A program made the position numbers and the translations under genes. Shown here piece after piece: positions 40,019-49,325 of a stretch of 64,000 nucleotides of DNA. The notes under the pieces were generated by a model. That model made no database searches, was not told the origin of the DNA, and was given only the letters and a program-made list of their open reading frames with translations. The stretch is from CAZTNW01 sp964614945 (GTDB lineage: Bacteria > Caldisericota > JANLFM01), in NCBI GenBank assembly GCA_964614945.1, contig CAZTNW010000002.1, positions 363,259 through 427,258 on the forward strand. Reading direction: 5' to 3'. How positions within the stretch are numbered: the stretch's first letter is position 1; each line of letters begins with the position of its first letter.

Positions 40019-41302
40019 CTATCTCCGGCTGATTGCCAGACGACGGCGGGTGGATGGGGGTAGGCCACGCTTGACCTTGCGGCTCCAGGAGGGCTCGCTG
40101 AAGGGCCCTCGCCTCCTGCTACCGCTTCTACTGGAAGCGAGCAGCAAGCGGCCGCAATGATCAGAGAGAGCCGGAGCGGGCTGGGCATAATCGAATCCCT
40201 CGATACGGCGGCAGGTGACCCGCTCTCCCAGCATCCGTTCGATCGCAGAGACGATCGCTCCATCTTCCGGCGCGACGAAAGTGAAGGCATCTCCTGTTTT
40301 ACGAGCCCGTCCGGTGCGTCCGATGCGATGAATGTAGGAATCGGCTGTATCCGGTACATCGTAGTTAATCACATGAGAGATGGAAGTGATATCCAGGCCG
40401 CGGGCGGCGATATCGGTCGCCACGAGGATCTGATTTGAGCCGTCGCGAAAGCTCTCTAAGGCAGCATTGCGCTTGGATTGAGGTAAGTTTCCCTGAAGCG
40501 AGGCGGCAAGGAATCCGGCTTTTTTCAATTGCTCGCCCAGCCGTTTGGCCCGGTGTTTGGTGCGGACGAAAACCAGCACAGATTCAGTGTCGGTCTTCTT
40601 CAATAGCTCGATCAAGAGGTGGGTTTTGAGGTGCGACTGCACCGGGTAGAAGGCGTGCTCCACTGTTTCCACCGGGACGGAAAGACCTACCTGTACCGTG
40701 ACCGGCCGACTGAGAAACTCCCTGGCCAGGGCACGCACCCCAGAGGGTATCGTGGCGGAGAAGAGCATGGTCTGACGGTCACGCGGCAAGCGGGAGAGGA
40801 TCAGGCGGACGTCGGGCAGAAAACCCATGTCCAGCATACGATCGGCCTCATCAAGCACCAGGACCTCCAGAGCATTCAGGTCGATGAGCTTTTGATTCAT
40901 CAAATCAAGCAGTCGCCCGGGGCAGGCGATGACAATATCCAACCCCGATTTCAGCTTGGTCTTCTGCCGCTGGATGCCCACACCGCCGTAAAGGGCGGCA
41001 CTCTTCAGCCCGGTGTGATGGCCGAAGGCCCGGAAGGCAGCGGAGGTCTGTTCCGCCAGTTCACGGGTGGGAGCCAGAACCAGGGCCCGAATAAGACCGG
41101 GTTGGCGTGAAAGCAGGCGCTGCAGTATTGGTAAGGCGAAAGCCGCAGTCTTTCCAGTGCCAGTCTGGGCAATGCCAATTAAATCGCATCCTTCCAGCAC
41201 GCGTGGCAGAGCTTTTTGCTGAATTGGAGTGGGCTGATGAAAACCCTGCTCCTGGATCGCCCGTAAGATGCGCGGATCCAGCGAGAACATGTTGAAACTC
41301 AA
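40019..41302 (-). CDS. DEAD-box RNA helicase (RhlE type)
   Basis: A 427-residue helicase. Motifs in order: Q motif FHQPTPIQQKAL, motif I AQTGTGKTAAF, Ia APTRELAEQ, II VLDEADRML (DEAD), III SATIPSG, IV VLVFVRTKHRAKRL, V ATDIAARGLDI and VI HRIGRTGRA. The last about 45 residues are Arg/Ser-rich, a typical RNA-binding tail. Start chosen at TTG 41302, five bases from AAGGAG, giving MSFNMFSLDPRIL, which matches family N-termini. It acts in rRNA or mRNA remodelling, often under cold stress. It is convergent with the GGDEF/HD-GYP gene. Confidence 0.93.
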   Translation of the reverse strand: MSFNMFSLDPRILRAIQEQGFHQPTPIQQKALPRVLEGCDLIGIAQTGTGKTAAFALPILQRLLSRQPGLIRALVLAPTRELAEQTSAAFRAFGHHTGLKSAALYGGVGIQRQKTKLKSGLDIVIACPGRLLDLMNQKLIDLNALEVLVLDEADRMLDMGFLPDVRLILSRLPRDRQTMLFSATIPSGVRALAREFLSRPVTVQVGLSVPVETVEHAFYPVQSHLKTHLLIELLKKTDTESVLVFVRTKHRAKRLGEQLKKAGFLAASLQGNLPQSKRNAALESFRDGSNQILVATDIAARGLDITSISHVINYDVPDTADSYIHRIGRTGRARKTGDAFTFVAPEDGAIVSAIERMLGERVTCRRIEGFDYAQPAPALSDHCGRLLLASSRSGSRRRGPFSEPSWSRKVKRGLPPSTRRRLAISRR

Positions 41303-41705
41303 ATAAAACTCCTTCTGGCTAAAAACGAGGGATCCGCTCGCCTGGACCGTTCGCCATAGCAATGTTAGTTCGCATCGCCTTGTGGCATATTGCGTGTGGG
41401 CAACGGGTAAGTTTCGGTTCTCTGAAAGGGACAGTTAACTGCCAGAGCCTTCAGGCGAGCGAGTACATATCCACCGCCCTGTGTGTTCGACGCTCATTTG
41501 CGCTGAACTCACAAGCTGCAATTCTCCTCTATTCAATATGACTTGTCAACCCTGAGCGATCGGTTCAGCTTTCCTCAATTGGTTCAGGAACTCAAAACCT
41601 CCCTTCTGTGAGCAGCCATGGCGGTAGGCGAGGACGGCGCCGTGGCGGAGAGAGCAGCGAGGGTGGAGCTCTGACGCTCAGGCTGGTGGAGGGATCTGGG
41701 TATTT
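41303..41705. other. Intergenic region, no gene recognised
   Basis: About 400 bases between the helicase start and the end of the FecR-like gene. No credible coding sequence, RNA or strong promoter stands out; frames overlapping it lack family features. Confidence 0.4.
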
Positions 41706-42653
41706 CTAAGGAGCAGGCGCGGGGAAAACCCAGAAGAAATAATAGGCCGCCGCCAGAGCGAGGATCACGATCACCACCAGTGTCAGTGCGGCCGGCCTGC
41801 AGCGGAGTAAGAAGATGAAAAAGAGGAGGATGGCGCCTAAGACGAGAAAGACGACCCAGGGGGCGACGCTTTCGAGGAAAGAAAGAGGGCCCGAGCCCCT
41901 CCCCGGAAGCTGGTAGAAGGATTGATCCCACCAGGCTTGTTCGGGAAAAGGCAGGTTCTGGAACTCTCCTCCTGATTTAAGGAGTAGCCCTTTCCCGCTA
42001 TCTATCACCTTGTTCTGGCTCCCGACTCCTTCCACAAGCACCCCGCCTCTGAGAGAGAAGATTTTAATGCCATCGGTGTCTGTTTCCACGACGAAGTCCA
42101 TCCTCAGGTCGGCGACCCTTGCCAGGGGATTGAAGGTGTATCGGTGATCTTTTTCCTCTCCCAGCGTTATCTCGAACAGGCCGCCGCCATCACTGCGAAA
42201 TCGCGTTTTCCCCTGTTCGAGGTAGATGCGCACGAGAGTTGGCGAGCAATGGTCGAAGGCTAACTCGCTCCCGGGCGACAGGAAAGCCATGGCATAAGAT
42301 TGCTGGTTTATGAGGAGATCTACAATCGCCATACCGTCCTCGCCGGTCCGGAGAAATTGTCCGGTCTCGAGCTTATGCGGCGGGATGATGGCCTTTGTAT
42401 CCAGCGTGACATTACCTCTGGTCCGCACGATCTGTATGCTGGCGTCGCTCAGCGGGGAGAAGGTCTCGCCAGACTGCCCCTCAGCTTGAGATAATTCTTC
42501 CCGACCTTGCGCTAAGGGCAAGCTCGGCCCATTCGAGGGAAGCAAGTAAAGAAGCGCCAGGACGAAGGCGAAAATTGTCCTGCGGAAAGAAGAAAGGACG
42601 GGGCGGTGCCGGGAGAAATTCTTTTTACGGATCAACCCTTTTCTGCCAAGCAT
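41706..42653 (-). CDS. FecR-domain-like membrane protein of unknown function
   Basis: A 315-residue envelope protein. It has an N-terminal membrane/signal segment (FRRTIFAFVLALLYLLPSN), a central beta-rich part similar to FecR domains (RTRGNVTLDTKAIIPPHKLE, TGEDGMAIVDLLINQQ, LSPGSELAFD, DFVVETDTDGIKIFSLRGGV), and two C-terminal membrane helices (VAPWVVFLVLGAILLFFIFL and ALTLVVIVILALAAAYYFF). ATG at 42653 follows AAGGAGGATA. FecR domains sense or organise envelope signals, but no sigma factor is adjacent. It is probably extracytoplasmic with a short cytosolic link between the last helices. Confidence 0.75.
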   Translation of the reverse strand: MLGRKGLIRKKNFSRHRPVLSSFRRTIFAFVLALLYLLPSNGPSLPLAQGREELSQAEGQSGETFSPLSDASIQIVRTRGNVTLDTKAIIPPHKLETGQFLRTGEDGMAIVDLLINQQSYAMAFLSPGSELAFDHCSPTLVRIYLEQGKTRFRSDGGGLFEITLGEEKDHRYTFNPLARVADLRMDFVVETDTDGIKIFSLRGGVLVEGVGSQNKVIDSGKGLLLKSGGEFQNLPFPEQAWWDQSFYQLPGRGSGPLSFLESVAPWVVFLVLGAILLFFIFLLRCRPAALTLVVIVILALAAAYYFFWVFPAPAP

Positions 42654-42849
42654 TATCCTCCTTGAGCACACCGTTAATAGCATACCATTCTCAGGGATCG
42701 CCCGCTCAAGCACGGCTTGGATGGTTAAATCTGCTTGGCGCTCGCACCACCTGGATATATCGCCTCCTGAGGGACCGTCTCGAGGCGCAGGAGATAGAGG
42801 AGGTCATTGCACTGCAGAGGGGGAAGATAGCGAGGGGATGTTCAGCTCA

Positions 42850-44694
42850 TCACCCGGCCAGGGCGCGCTGGAAGAAGCTACTCAGCCTTTCGAGGAGAAT
42901 TTTCTGGTTTTTAGGCTTGGAGACACCGTGGCCCTCGTCCGCGAATTCGAGCAATTCGTAAGGTATTCCTGCCTCATCCAGCCCCCCTTTTACGGCCCGA
43001 ACATTCTCTGGAGTCACGTTCGGGTCTCTCTGCCCCTGGACCACGAGCAGCCTGCCGCGAATGTTTCGGAGAAAATGCACGGGAGAGCGCTCTCTGTAAC
43101 GCTCCGGCGCCCGGACAGGGCTGCCTCCCATCATCTCCTCGCTGTAAGTGCGCAGGTCGGGGCGGGTCGTCTCGTAGTCAACGACCAGATCAGTCATACC
43201 GCAGATGGGGGCCGCGGCCTTGATAATCTCGGGAGGAAAGTGGGTGATGGCCCACCAGGAGGAATACCCTCCGTAAGAAGTGCCGGTGATCCCGACCTTG
43301 CCCGGCTCGGCGATCCCCGCTTCGAGCAGAGCCTCTATTCCCCGGCGGATGTCTTCCTGCTCCTTTCCGCCGAATCCCTGCTCCTTGATCGATTCCTGAA
43401 AGTCCAGTCCGAAGCCGGTGCTGCCGCGATAGTTAGGATCAAGTACGTTGAAGCCCTCGTGCACCAGGAATTGGATTGTGAGATTGATCCTGTCCTCAGA
43501 GTGGCTTGTGGGGCCGCCGTGTACGTAAACAATCGTTCCCCTGGCCTGTCCTCTGGCACGATAGAGCCAGCCCTGTATGGACAGGCCGTCGCTGGAGCAC
43601 CAATGAAAATTCTCTGCTTCCCTGAGATCCTCAGGCTTGAGCATCGTTCTTTCCCAGACACGGGCGAGGCTTTTAAAACGCTCCGGTCGAGGTTCCTCAA
43701 GAGGAAAAACGACGATGTCCTGCGGATGTCGCGAGCTATAATATTCTCCGATCCAATAGCCATCTCCCACTGGGGCTAAGGGCACAAGATTCCCTCTCGT
43801 TTCCAGAGGCGTCTCGATCCCGTCGTTCCAATTCAAAAGAGACGGCCGCAGACGAGCTTCCTTGATCTCCACGACGACGACCCTGTCGCTCGCGAAGGGA
43901 ACGAAAGCGATCTCAATGTTCCTTTCCGGGTCGTCTATCAGCCAGCGGATGGAGCCGTCCTTCAGCTTCCAGATCCCCAGTCGGCGATAGCGATCTCCTT
44001 CGGCCAGGAAGAGTACCCTGTCGCCCCCGGGAAACCAGGAGGCTTCGACTTTTCGCTCCCTGCCGAAGTTGAGGATCTCCCTGTCCTCTTTCCCCTCGAT
44101 CTCCACGAGCCAGAATTGTACTCCGGAGGGATGGAGATCGTTCCGGGGGTAGAGCACATATTCTCCCTGAGGCTGAAGCCTGGGCACAGAGTAGCCGGCT
44201 TTCTGCGGTCGGGCGAGGACGACCCGATTCCCGTTTTTGAGATCATGCCTGTAGATCCATGTAGGTTCGATCTCCTTTCCTCTCTCTACATCATGATTTG
44301 CGCCGTACACCAGCCATCTTCCGCTGCGATGCAATTCTCCGCCGCGGATAAAGAATTGGGGATCCTCCTCCGTTAACGCAAGCATTTTACAGGGGGAGGT
44401 TATTTCCACCAGGAAGAGTCGAGCTCGCTCATCGCCCCCTCTATCCTGTTCCACGATCACCCCTCTGCTGTCTGGAGTCCAGGAGACGAGATAGGTGTTC
44501 TCAGTTGAATCCGTGAGCCGAATCGGCGGCCGAGAACCATCAGTAGGAGCAACGTAAACATCGGCAGCTGGTCCGGCCCTGAACCAGGTCCAGGCTACCC
44601 ACTTCCCGTCGCGCGCAACCTGCGCTCCGTACATGGCCGGTAGGGACAGAAGCGCTTCCAGGAAGGAAAGGGAATGTGCATTTGTCTCTTTCAT
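42850..44694 (-). CDS. S9-family peptidase (acylaminoacyl-peptidase type)
   Basis: A 614-residue cytosolic serine peptidase. The N-terminal about 360 residues form a beta-propeller (repeated WTPDSRGV, SWFPGGDRVLFLAEGDRY). The alpha/beta-hydrolase domain has the oxyanion region VYVHGGPTSH, nucleophile GTSYGGYSS (Ser near 478), the acid in VQGQRDPNVTP and the histidine in ADEGHGVSK. It should cleave small acylated or Pro-containing peptides. No signal peptide is seen. A TATTAT lies nine bases before the ATG, so the leader would be very short. Confidence 0.93.
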   Translation of the reverse strand: MKETNAHSLSFLEALLSLPAMYGAQVARDGKWVAWTWFRAGPAADVYVAPTDGSRPPIRLTDSTENTYLVSWTPDSRGVIVEQDRGGDERARLFLVEITSPCKMLALTEEDPQFFIRGGELHRSGRWLVYGANHDVERGKEIEPTWIYRHDLKNGNRVVLARPQKAGYSVPRLQPQGEYVLYPRNDLHPSGVQFWLVEIEGKEDREILNFGRERKVEASWFPGGDRVLFLAEGDRYRRLGIWKLKDGSIRWLIDDPERNIEIAFVPFASDRVVVVEIKEARLRPSLLNWNDGIETPLETRGNLVPLAPVGDGYWIGEYYSSRHPQDIVVFPLEEPRPERFKSLARVWERTMLKPEDLREAENFHWCSSDGLSIQGWLYRARGQARGTIVYVHGGPTSHSEDRINLTIQFLVHEGFNVLDPNYRGSTGFGLDFQESIKEQGFGGKEQEDIRRGIEALLEAGIAEPGKVGITGTSYGGYSSWWAITHFPPEIIKAAAPICGMTDLVVDYETTRPDLRTYSEEMMGGSPVRAPERYRERSPVHFLRNIRGRLLVVQGQRDPNVTPENVRAVKGGLDEAGIPYELLEFADEGHGVSKPKNQKILLERLSSFFQRALAG

Positions 44695-44971
44695 AATCTA
44701 AGGATAATACGCTTGGTATGGACTTGAGAAGTAGGGTTCAATTGCCCTTTTTTCAGTTTCTCCCCGAGACCCAAAACCGGCAGCAAATAAGCCCATGGAT
44801 AAGCCTTGGGCTGTGATATTTATTCTCTCTTTTCTGAATGAGAGAGAGCAATTTGCCCTCCATTTAGTGAGGCCTGGCAGCCCGCACCGAGAAGACTTTC
44901 TCGGATGACAGGGGTTCTTGGTTTAGCCTGTGGGCTTTCCGGCTTTTCATTTTTTACCGCTGCGCTCGTGC

Positions 44972-44977
44972 TATATT
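44972..44977 (+). promoter_or_regulatory. -10 element of a probable leaderless promoter
   Basis: TATATT lies six bases before the GTG at 44984, with no ribosome-binding sequence between or upstream. No convincing -35 box. Confidence 0.5.
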
Positions 44978-44983
44978 GGGCGC

Positions 44984-46360
44984 GTGAGATTTAAATTTCT
45001 GGGGATTTTGCTCCTGACGATGGCCCTTCTTACCCCCTGCGGCCCCTCTGGGCTGAAGGAAGCGGAGGCCTCTCTCCTTCATGGCGCCTACCGCTTCGAT
45101 CGAAACGGCTGGACCTTCCTCCATATCGAGGGGCCGCCTTACCTGAGAGGATTCCAGCACGGGCTCCTGATGGCCGAGGAGATTAGGGCCGCCCTCAAGG
45201 TGCACGATCAGCTCCTATTCATGGAGACGGGGAAGGACCTGGAGTTCTACTGCAAAAGAGCGGAGGAGCTCTTTCTCGATAAACTGGAGGCCGAATTCTT
45301 GCTCGAGTTGGCGGGAATTGCCGACGGAGCGGGCCTTCCCTTCAGGCAAATCCTTGGATGGAATAGCTATATCGAGATCGCAGAAAGTTCCTCCGATGAC
45401 CGCTGCAGCGCCTTCATCGCCACCGGAGGGGCCACCAGGGACGGGGGCATCATAATGGCCCACAATACATGGGAGGGATTTGCGAACTTTTCCTGTTTCA
45501 ATCTCATTCTCGATCTCCAACCCGATCAAGGGCACCGGATCCTCATGCAGGCGGCGCCGGGCTACATCTGGAGCGGGACTGATTTTTTCATCACATCTGG
45601 GGGCATTGTAGGGACAGAGACCACGATCGGAGGCTTCTCCGGTTTCGACCCTGAGGGAAATCCGACTTTCCAACGGGCGCGCAAAGCCATGCAGTACGCC
45701 GAAGACATCGATCAGTGGGTGACGATCATGAACGACGGGAACAATGGAGGCTATGCCAATGCCTGGCTCTTAGGAGATATTCAGACAAATGAGGTCGCTC
45801 GTTTCGAGCAGGGTTTGAAGTTTACGAGCTTCACGAAGACTCAAGACGGCTATTTTACCGGGTACAATGCCGCCGTGGATCAGAGGATCTGCAAGGAGGA
45901 ATGCGGAGGAATTGGGGCAGAGGATCCGGCCTCCTACCGTGGGGCCCGCAGGATTCGCTGGGAACAGTTGATAGAAGAGAATTATGGGAAAATAGATGTC
46001 CCCGCCGCCATGCGGATGATCGCCGATCATTTCGACTCCTTTATCGATGAGGAATCACCCTCCCGCCGTACCATCTGCGGGCATTTTGAACTCGACCCCC
46101 AAAGCCCCCTGGAGCCCTTTTTCCCGGGCGGGGCGATAGACGGAAAGGTCGTCACGAGCCAGTTGGCTGAAAAACTAGGTTTCTGGGCACGCTGGGGCAG
46201 TTCCTGCGGGCGGGAATTCATAGCTTCGGACTTCCTCACTGCCAACCCCCGTTATTCCTGGTTGGAAGGTCTGCTGACCGACCTGGAAACCGAACCGTGG
46301 ACTTTCTTTTGCGCCGGAAAGTGGCCCGGGGGATACGACAGGTTCTCTTTCAGTCTTTGA
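44984..46360 (+). CDS. C45-family Ntn hydrolase (acyltransferase/phospholipase B-like), exported
   Basis: A 458-residue protein. The N-terminus FKFLGILLLTMALLTPCG is a signal sequence. The mature part matches the C45 autoproteolytic acyltransferase/hydrolase group: YLRGFQHGLLMAEEI early on, then DDRCSAFIATGGATRDGG with the Cys (about residue 141) that becomes the N-terminal nucleophile after self-cleavage, and MAHNTWEGF just after. Relatives include isopenicillin N acyltransferase and phospholipase B-like proteins. The substrate here is unknown; an amide or ester of a lipid or peptide is likely. The GTG at 44984 lies six bases after a TATATT and has no Shine-Dalgarno, so leaderless translation is proposed. 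An earlier ATG at 44930 would add 18 residues before the signal peptide. Confidence 0.82.
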   Translation: MRFKFLGILLLTMALLTPCGPSGLKEAEASLLHGAYRFDRNGWTFLHIEGPPYLRGFQHGLLMAEEIRAALKVHDQLLFMETGKDLEFYCKRAEELFLDKLEAEFLLELAGIADGAGLPFRQILGWNSYIEIAESSSDDRCSAFIATGGATRDGGIIMAHNTWEGFANFSCFNLILDLQPDQGHRILMQAAPGYIWSGTDFFITSGGIVGTETTIGGFSGFDPEGNPTFQRARKAMQYAEDIDQWVTIMNDGNNGGYANAWLLGDIQTNEVARFEQGLKFTSFTKTQDGYFTGYNAAVDQRICKEECGGIGAEDPASYRGARRIRWEQLIEENYGKIDVPAAMRMIADHFDSFIDEESPSRRTICGHFELDPQSPLEPFFPGGAIDGKVVTSQLAEKLGFWARWGSSCGREFIASDFLTANPRYSWLEGLLTDLETEPWTFFCAGKWPGGYDRFSFSL

Positions 46361-46452
46361 TTTTTCCTACCTTCGCCGAACAGAGGACAGGAGGCCCGAG
46401 AGGCCTTGAAACGCGATCCAATCTGTCCCCCTTTCCCTCCAGCCTTTTTATG

Positions 46453-46458
46453 TATAAT
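46453..46458 (+). promoter_or_regulatory. -10 box of the SRP RNA gene
   Basis: A perfect TATAAT ends about six bases before the predicted 5' end of the SRP RNA. The -35 region is poorly conserved. Confidence 0.6.
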
Positions 46459-46463
46459 AGAGA

Positions 46464-46733
46464 CGGCCGTGCTCAGACGGGGAGTTAGCGGTGCCCTGAA
46501 CCCGCAATCCGCTATAGCGGGGTCGAAATCCCACCCCCGGTGTTGTCTTGTGAGGCTGGCCCTTTTAAGCGGTGTTGAGGGCAGGGTCCCGCGCAGCGAA
46601 GATCTGTGAACCCCGTCAGGTCCGGGAGGAAGCAGCGGTAAGCAGGCTCCTTCGGGTGCCGCGGGTGAGCCTTGTCGGAGCTGGCTGGAGGGGTATCGCT
46701 CGGAAGGCTATATCAAAGGTGGGCGCACGGTCA
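46464..46733 (+). ncRNA. ffs: Signal recognition particle RNA (long bacterial type)
   Basis: The Ffh-binding domain IV with GTCAGGTCCGGGAGGAAGCA is at 46616-46635. The 5' part contains the Alu-like domain (GGGAGTTAGCGGTGCCCTG and GCAATCCGCTATAGCGG), as in Bacillus scRNA and other long bacterial SRP RNAs. The two ends pair (GCCGTGC at 46466 with GCACGGT at 46725). Ends are estimated from this helix, giving about 270 nucleotides. It lies directly before dnaX, the conserved arrangement in many Gram-positive bacteria. Confidence 0.92.
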
Positions 46734-46748
46734 GGGAAAAAAGAAATC

Positions 46749-48317
46749 ATGAACTATATTTCTCTTTATCGGAAGTGGCGCTCTCAGACCTTTGACGAGG
46801 TGCTCGGCCAGGAGCACGTCACTCGAACTCTGAAGAACGCGGTATCCCTCGGGCGTATTGCCCACGCCTACCTCTTCTCCGGCCCCAGGGGCACCGGTAA
46901 GACATCCACGGCCAGGATCCTGGCCAAGGCCTTAAATTGCGAAAGTGGCCCCCGGCCGGATCCCTGCCAATCCTGCGCCAATTGTCAGCGAATTCGCGAG
47001 GGCAATTCCCTCGACGTCCTGGAAATCGATGCCGCCTCGAACAGGGGGATCGACGAGATTCGCGAGCTCCGCGAAAGGGTCAAATTTTCTCCGGTGGAAG
47101 GACCCTATAAGGTCTATATCATTGACGAGGTGCACATGCTCACCACTGAGGCTTTCAATGCCCTGCTCAAGACCCTGGAGGAACCGCCGGAGCACGTCGT
47201 TTTCGTTCTCTGTACGACTGAAGCTCACAAACTGCCGCCCACGATTATGTCGCGCTGCCAGAGATTCGATTTTCGCCGCATCCCGGCACCCTTGATTAAG
47301 GAGAGGTTGACTCAGATTGTCGAAGCGGAAGGAGCCTCGATTGAGGGAGAGGCTCTGGATATCGTGGTCGCCGCCGCATCGGGATCTTTTCGGGATGGTC
47401 AATCGATCCTGGAGCAGCTGTTGTCCTATTCCTCCGGCCCCACCACGGCCCAGGATGCGCGAGCGGTACTCGGCATTGTGGAGGACGATTGGCTGGTCAA
47501 ATTATCCGAATCTCTTCTTAAGGCTGACTTGAGGACGATCCTTCTCGTTCTCGATGAGCTGTTCTCTCTTGGCTACGATCCCCGCCACCTCACGCGGGAA
47601 CTCATCCAGTTCCTTCGGCAGCTCCTGGCCGTTTCCCTCGAAGCACCTTCCGGTTCCTATGAGGAGCGGGAAAAAAAGTTAGAGGAATTGAAAACACTGG
47701 CTGAACCGAAATCTATGCTTTTTCTGCTCGAGCCCCTGAGTGCTCTGGAGTCGCAGATGCGCTTAACGGTCGAACCTCGCTATATTATGGAGACCACCTT
47801 GCTCCTGGCCGCCGTGAAGCTTCAGGCGGGGGGAAAAGGGCTGGAGGGAAAGGAGGAAAAGGCGAACGCGAAGGGTGCGGAACGGAAGGAGGAGGCCTCG
47901 CCCGTCGCTAACTCCAACCAACGGAAGAAAGAATCGGTCCCGTTCACCCCGACCGAGATCGAGGAATTGAACCTGGAAAAAATCAAAGGGGCATGGAAAG
48001 CCGTACTGAATGAGGTAAAGGAGAGGAAGATCCCCACTTACGCTCTTTTGAGCAAGGGAGCTCCCAGCCATTACGCCGATGGTAGGCTTACAATCACCTT
48101 CGAGCGCTCCTTCTCCTTCCACAAACACACTGTGGAAGAGGAGGAGAACCGCAGAATCATCAAAGAAGCGATGAGGACGGTGATCGGCTCTGATCTTGAA
48201 TTGGAATTTATCTTGAAGGACGGGGAAGAAGAGGGGGAGGAAGTGAAGGATCATCCTCTGGTCAAGCAGGCCCTGGATCTCTTTGGCGGATCGATTGTGG
48301 AGATAAAAGAGGGGTAA
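46749..48317 (+). CDS. dnaX: DNA polymerase III subunit gamma/tau
   Basis: A 522-residue clamp-loader ATPase. Seen: YRKWRSQTFDEVLGQEHV, Walker A SGPRGTGKTSTAR, the zinc module CESGPRPDPCQSCANC, Walker B IIDEVHML, SRC sensor region MSRCQRFDFRRI, and a low-complexity linker before the polymerase-binding tail. I start at the ATG at 46749 (MNYISLYRKW), about 16 bases after the SRP RNA; the open frame upstream runs through the RNA and is not protein. It should bridge the replicative polymerase and the clamp loader. ybaB and recR follow closely, the standard operon. Confidence 0.95.
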   Translation: MNYISLYRKWRSQTFDEVLGQEHVTRTLKNAVSLGRIAHAYLFSGPRGTGKTSTARILAKALNCESGPRPDPCQSCANCQRIREGNSLDVLEIDAASNRGIDEIRELRERVKFSPVEGPYKVYIIDEVHMLTTEAFNALLKTLEEPPEHVVFVLCTTEAHKLPPTIMSRCQRFDFRRIPAPLIKERLTQIVEAEGASIEGEALDIVVAAASGSFRDGQSILEQLLSYSSGPTTAQDARAVLGIVEDDWLVKLSESLLKADLRTILLVLDELFSLGYDPRHLTRELIQFLRQLLAVSLEAPSGSYEEREKKLEELKTLAEPKSMLFLLEPLSALESQMRLTVEPRYIMETTLLLAAVKLQAGGKGLEGKEEKANAKGAERKEEASPVANSNQRKKESVPFTPTEIEELNLEKIKGAWKAVLNEVKERKIPTYALLSKGAPSHYADGRLTITFERSFSFHKHTVEEEENRRIIKEAMRTVIGSDLELEFILKDGEEEGEEVKDHPLVKQALDLFGGSIVEIKEG

Positions 48318-48319
48318 AC

Positions 48320-48628
48320 ATGTTCAAAGACATCAGCAAGTTAATCAAGCAGGCGCAGCAGATTCAACAGGACATCGCTCGAGCGCAGGAGGAGCTTGCG
48401 CAGATGCAGCTTACCGGCGAAGCGGGCGGAGGGATTATCAAAGTCACCCTCACCGGCCGCTGTGAGCTCGTAGAAGTGAAAGTGGCGCAGGACAAGATCG
48501 CCGACTCATTGGAGCTGCTCGAAGAATTGATCGCCGCAGCTTTAGGGGATGCACTGGACAAAGTGAAGGCGGCCAGCGAAGAGAAACTGGGCGGCCTGAA
48601 GGCACTGAGCCCCGGCTTAGGCTTTTAA
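48320..48628 (+). CDS. ybaB: YbaB/EbfC nucleoid-associated protein
   Basis: A 102-residue small DNA-binding protein: ISKLIKQAQQIQQDIARAQEELAQM helix, then GGGIIKVTLTGRCELVEVKV and a C-terminal helix. It is conserved between dnaX and recR and shapes DNA or modulates repair. An AGAGGGG site precedes the ATG. Confidence 0.95.
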   Translation: MFKDISKLIKQAQQIQQDIARAQEELAQMQLTGEAGGGIIKVTLTGRCELVEVKVAQDKIADSLELLEELIAAALGDALDKVKAASEEKLGGLKALSPGLGF

Positions 48629-48629
48629 G

Positions 48630-49229
48630 ATGCCCTATTATGCCTCCTCCTTGGGTAAGCTGATCGAGGCCCTGCGACGGCTTCCGGGTATCGGGCCGAA
48701 GAGTGCAGAGAGGATCGCCTTTTACCTCTTGAAGAGCCCCCTTGAGGAAAGCGAGGCCGTCGCCTCGGCCATATTGGAGGCCAAGCGCAATGTAAAAGCC
48801 TGCTCCCGCTGTTTTAACCTGTCGGAAACAGACCCCTGTCCTACCTGCGATGATCCGCGCCGGGATCGTTCGCTCATTTGCGTTGTGGAGGACTCCCGTG
48901 ATGTGATCGCGATGGAGAGGACAGCCGGTTTCCGCGGCCTTTACCATGTCTTAGGGGGAGCGCTCTCCCCCTTGGATGGAATTGGTCCCAGGGATTTGCG
49001 CATCAGTGAGCTTTTAGTACGGGTGAAAGAAGGGGAGGTTCGCGAGGTGATCGTGGCTACCAATCCCACGATGCCGGGAGACGCCACCGCCACATTCCTG
49101 GCTCAACAACTGAAACCACTGGGCATCCGGGTAACCAGGATCGCTCAAGGTCTTCCGGTGGGAACCGACCTGGAGCTTGCGGATGAGGTTACCTTGAGCC
49201 TCGCATTGCAGGGACGGACTGATATGTAG
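48630..49229 (+). CDS. recR: Recombination protein RecR
   Basis: A 199-residue RecFOR-pathway protein. Seen: helix-hairpin-helix RRLPGIGPKSAERIAFYLL, the four-cysteine zinc finger CSRCFNLSETDPCPTC, the Toprim core VVEDSRDVIAMERT, and GTDLELADEVTL near the end. It forms the ring that loads RecA at gaps with RecO. The ATG starts one base after the ybaB stop. A long hairpin after the stop ends the operon. Confidence 0.96.
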   Translation: MPYYASSLGKLIEALRRLPGIGPKSAERIAFYLLKSPLEESEAVASAILEAKRNVKACSRCFNLSETDPCPTCDDPRRDRSLICVVEDSRDVIAMERTAGFRGLYHVLGGALSPLDGIGPRDLRISELLVRVKEGEVREVIVATNPTMPGDATATFLAQQLKPLGIRVTRIAQGLPVGTDLELADEVTLSLALQGRTDM

Positions 49230-49262
49230 GGGGATTCGGGATTCCCCAAGGATGAGAGATAT

Positions 49263-49295
49263 GCAGAAGAGGGCGTTTAAAACGCCCTCTTCTGC
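49263..49295. terminator. Bidirectional terminator hairpin between recR and the zinc-ribbon gene
   Basis: GCAGAAGAGGGCGTTT and its exact reverse complement form a 16-bp stem with a one-base centre. There is no T-run, but it sits between convergent genes. Confidence 0.7.
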
Positions 49296-49325
49296 ACTGA
49301 TACAGTTGATAATTGGTGGGCTGAA

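Noticed and set aside
46572..46748. N-terminal extension of DnaX through the SRP RNA
   Set aside because: The stretch is the conserved SRP RNA; DnaX proteins start at MNYISLYRKW-like sequence.
47668..47700. A-AAA-AAG slippery heptamer in dnaX, like the E. coli gamma/tau frameshift site
   Set aside because: It occurs near residue 307, inside domain III, and a -1 shift would stop after about eight codons. The product would lack a complete clamp-loader collar, and no stem-loop or upstream Shine-Dalgarno stands out.
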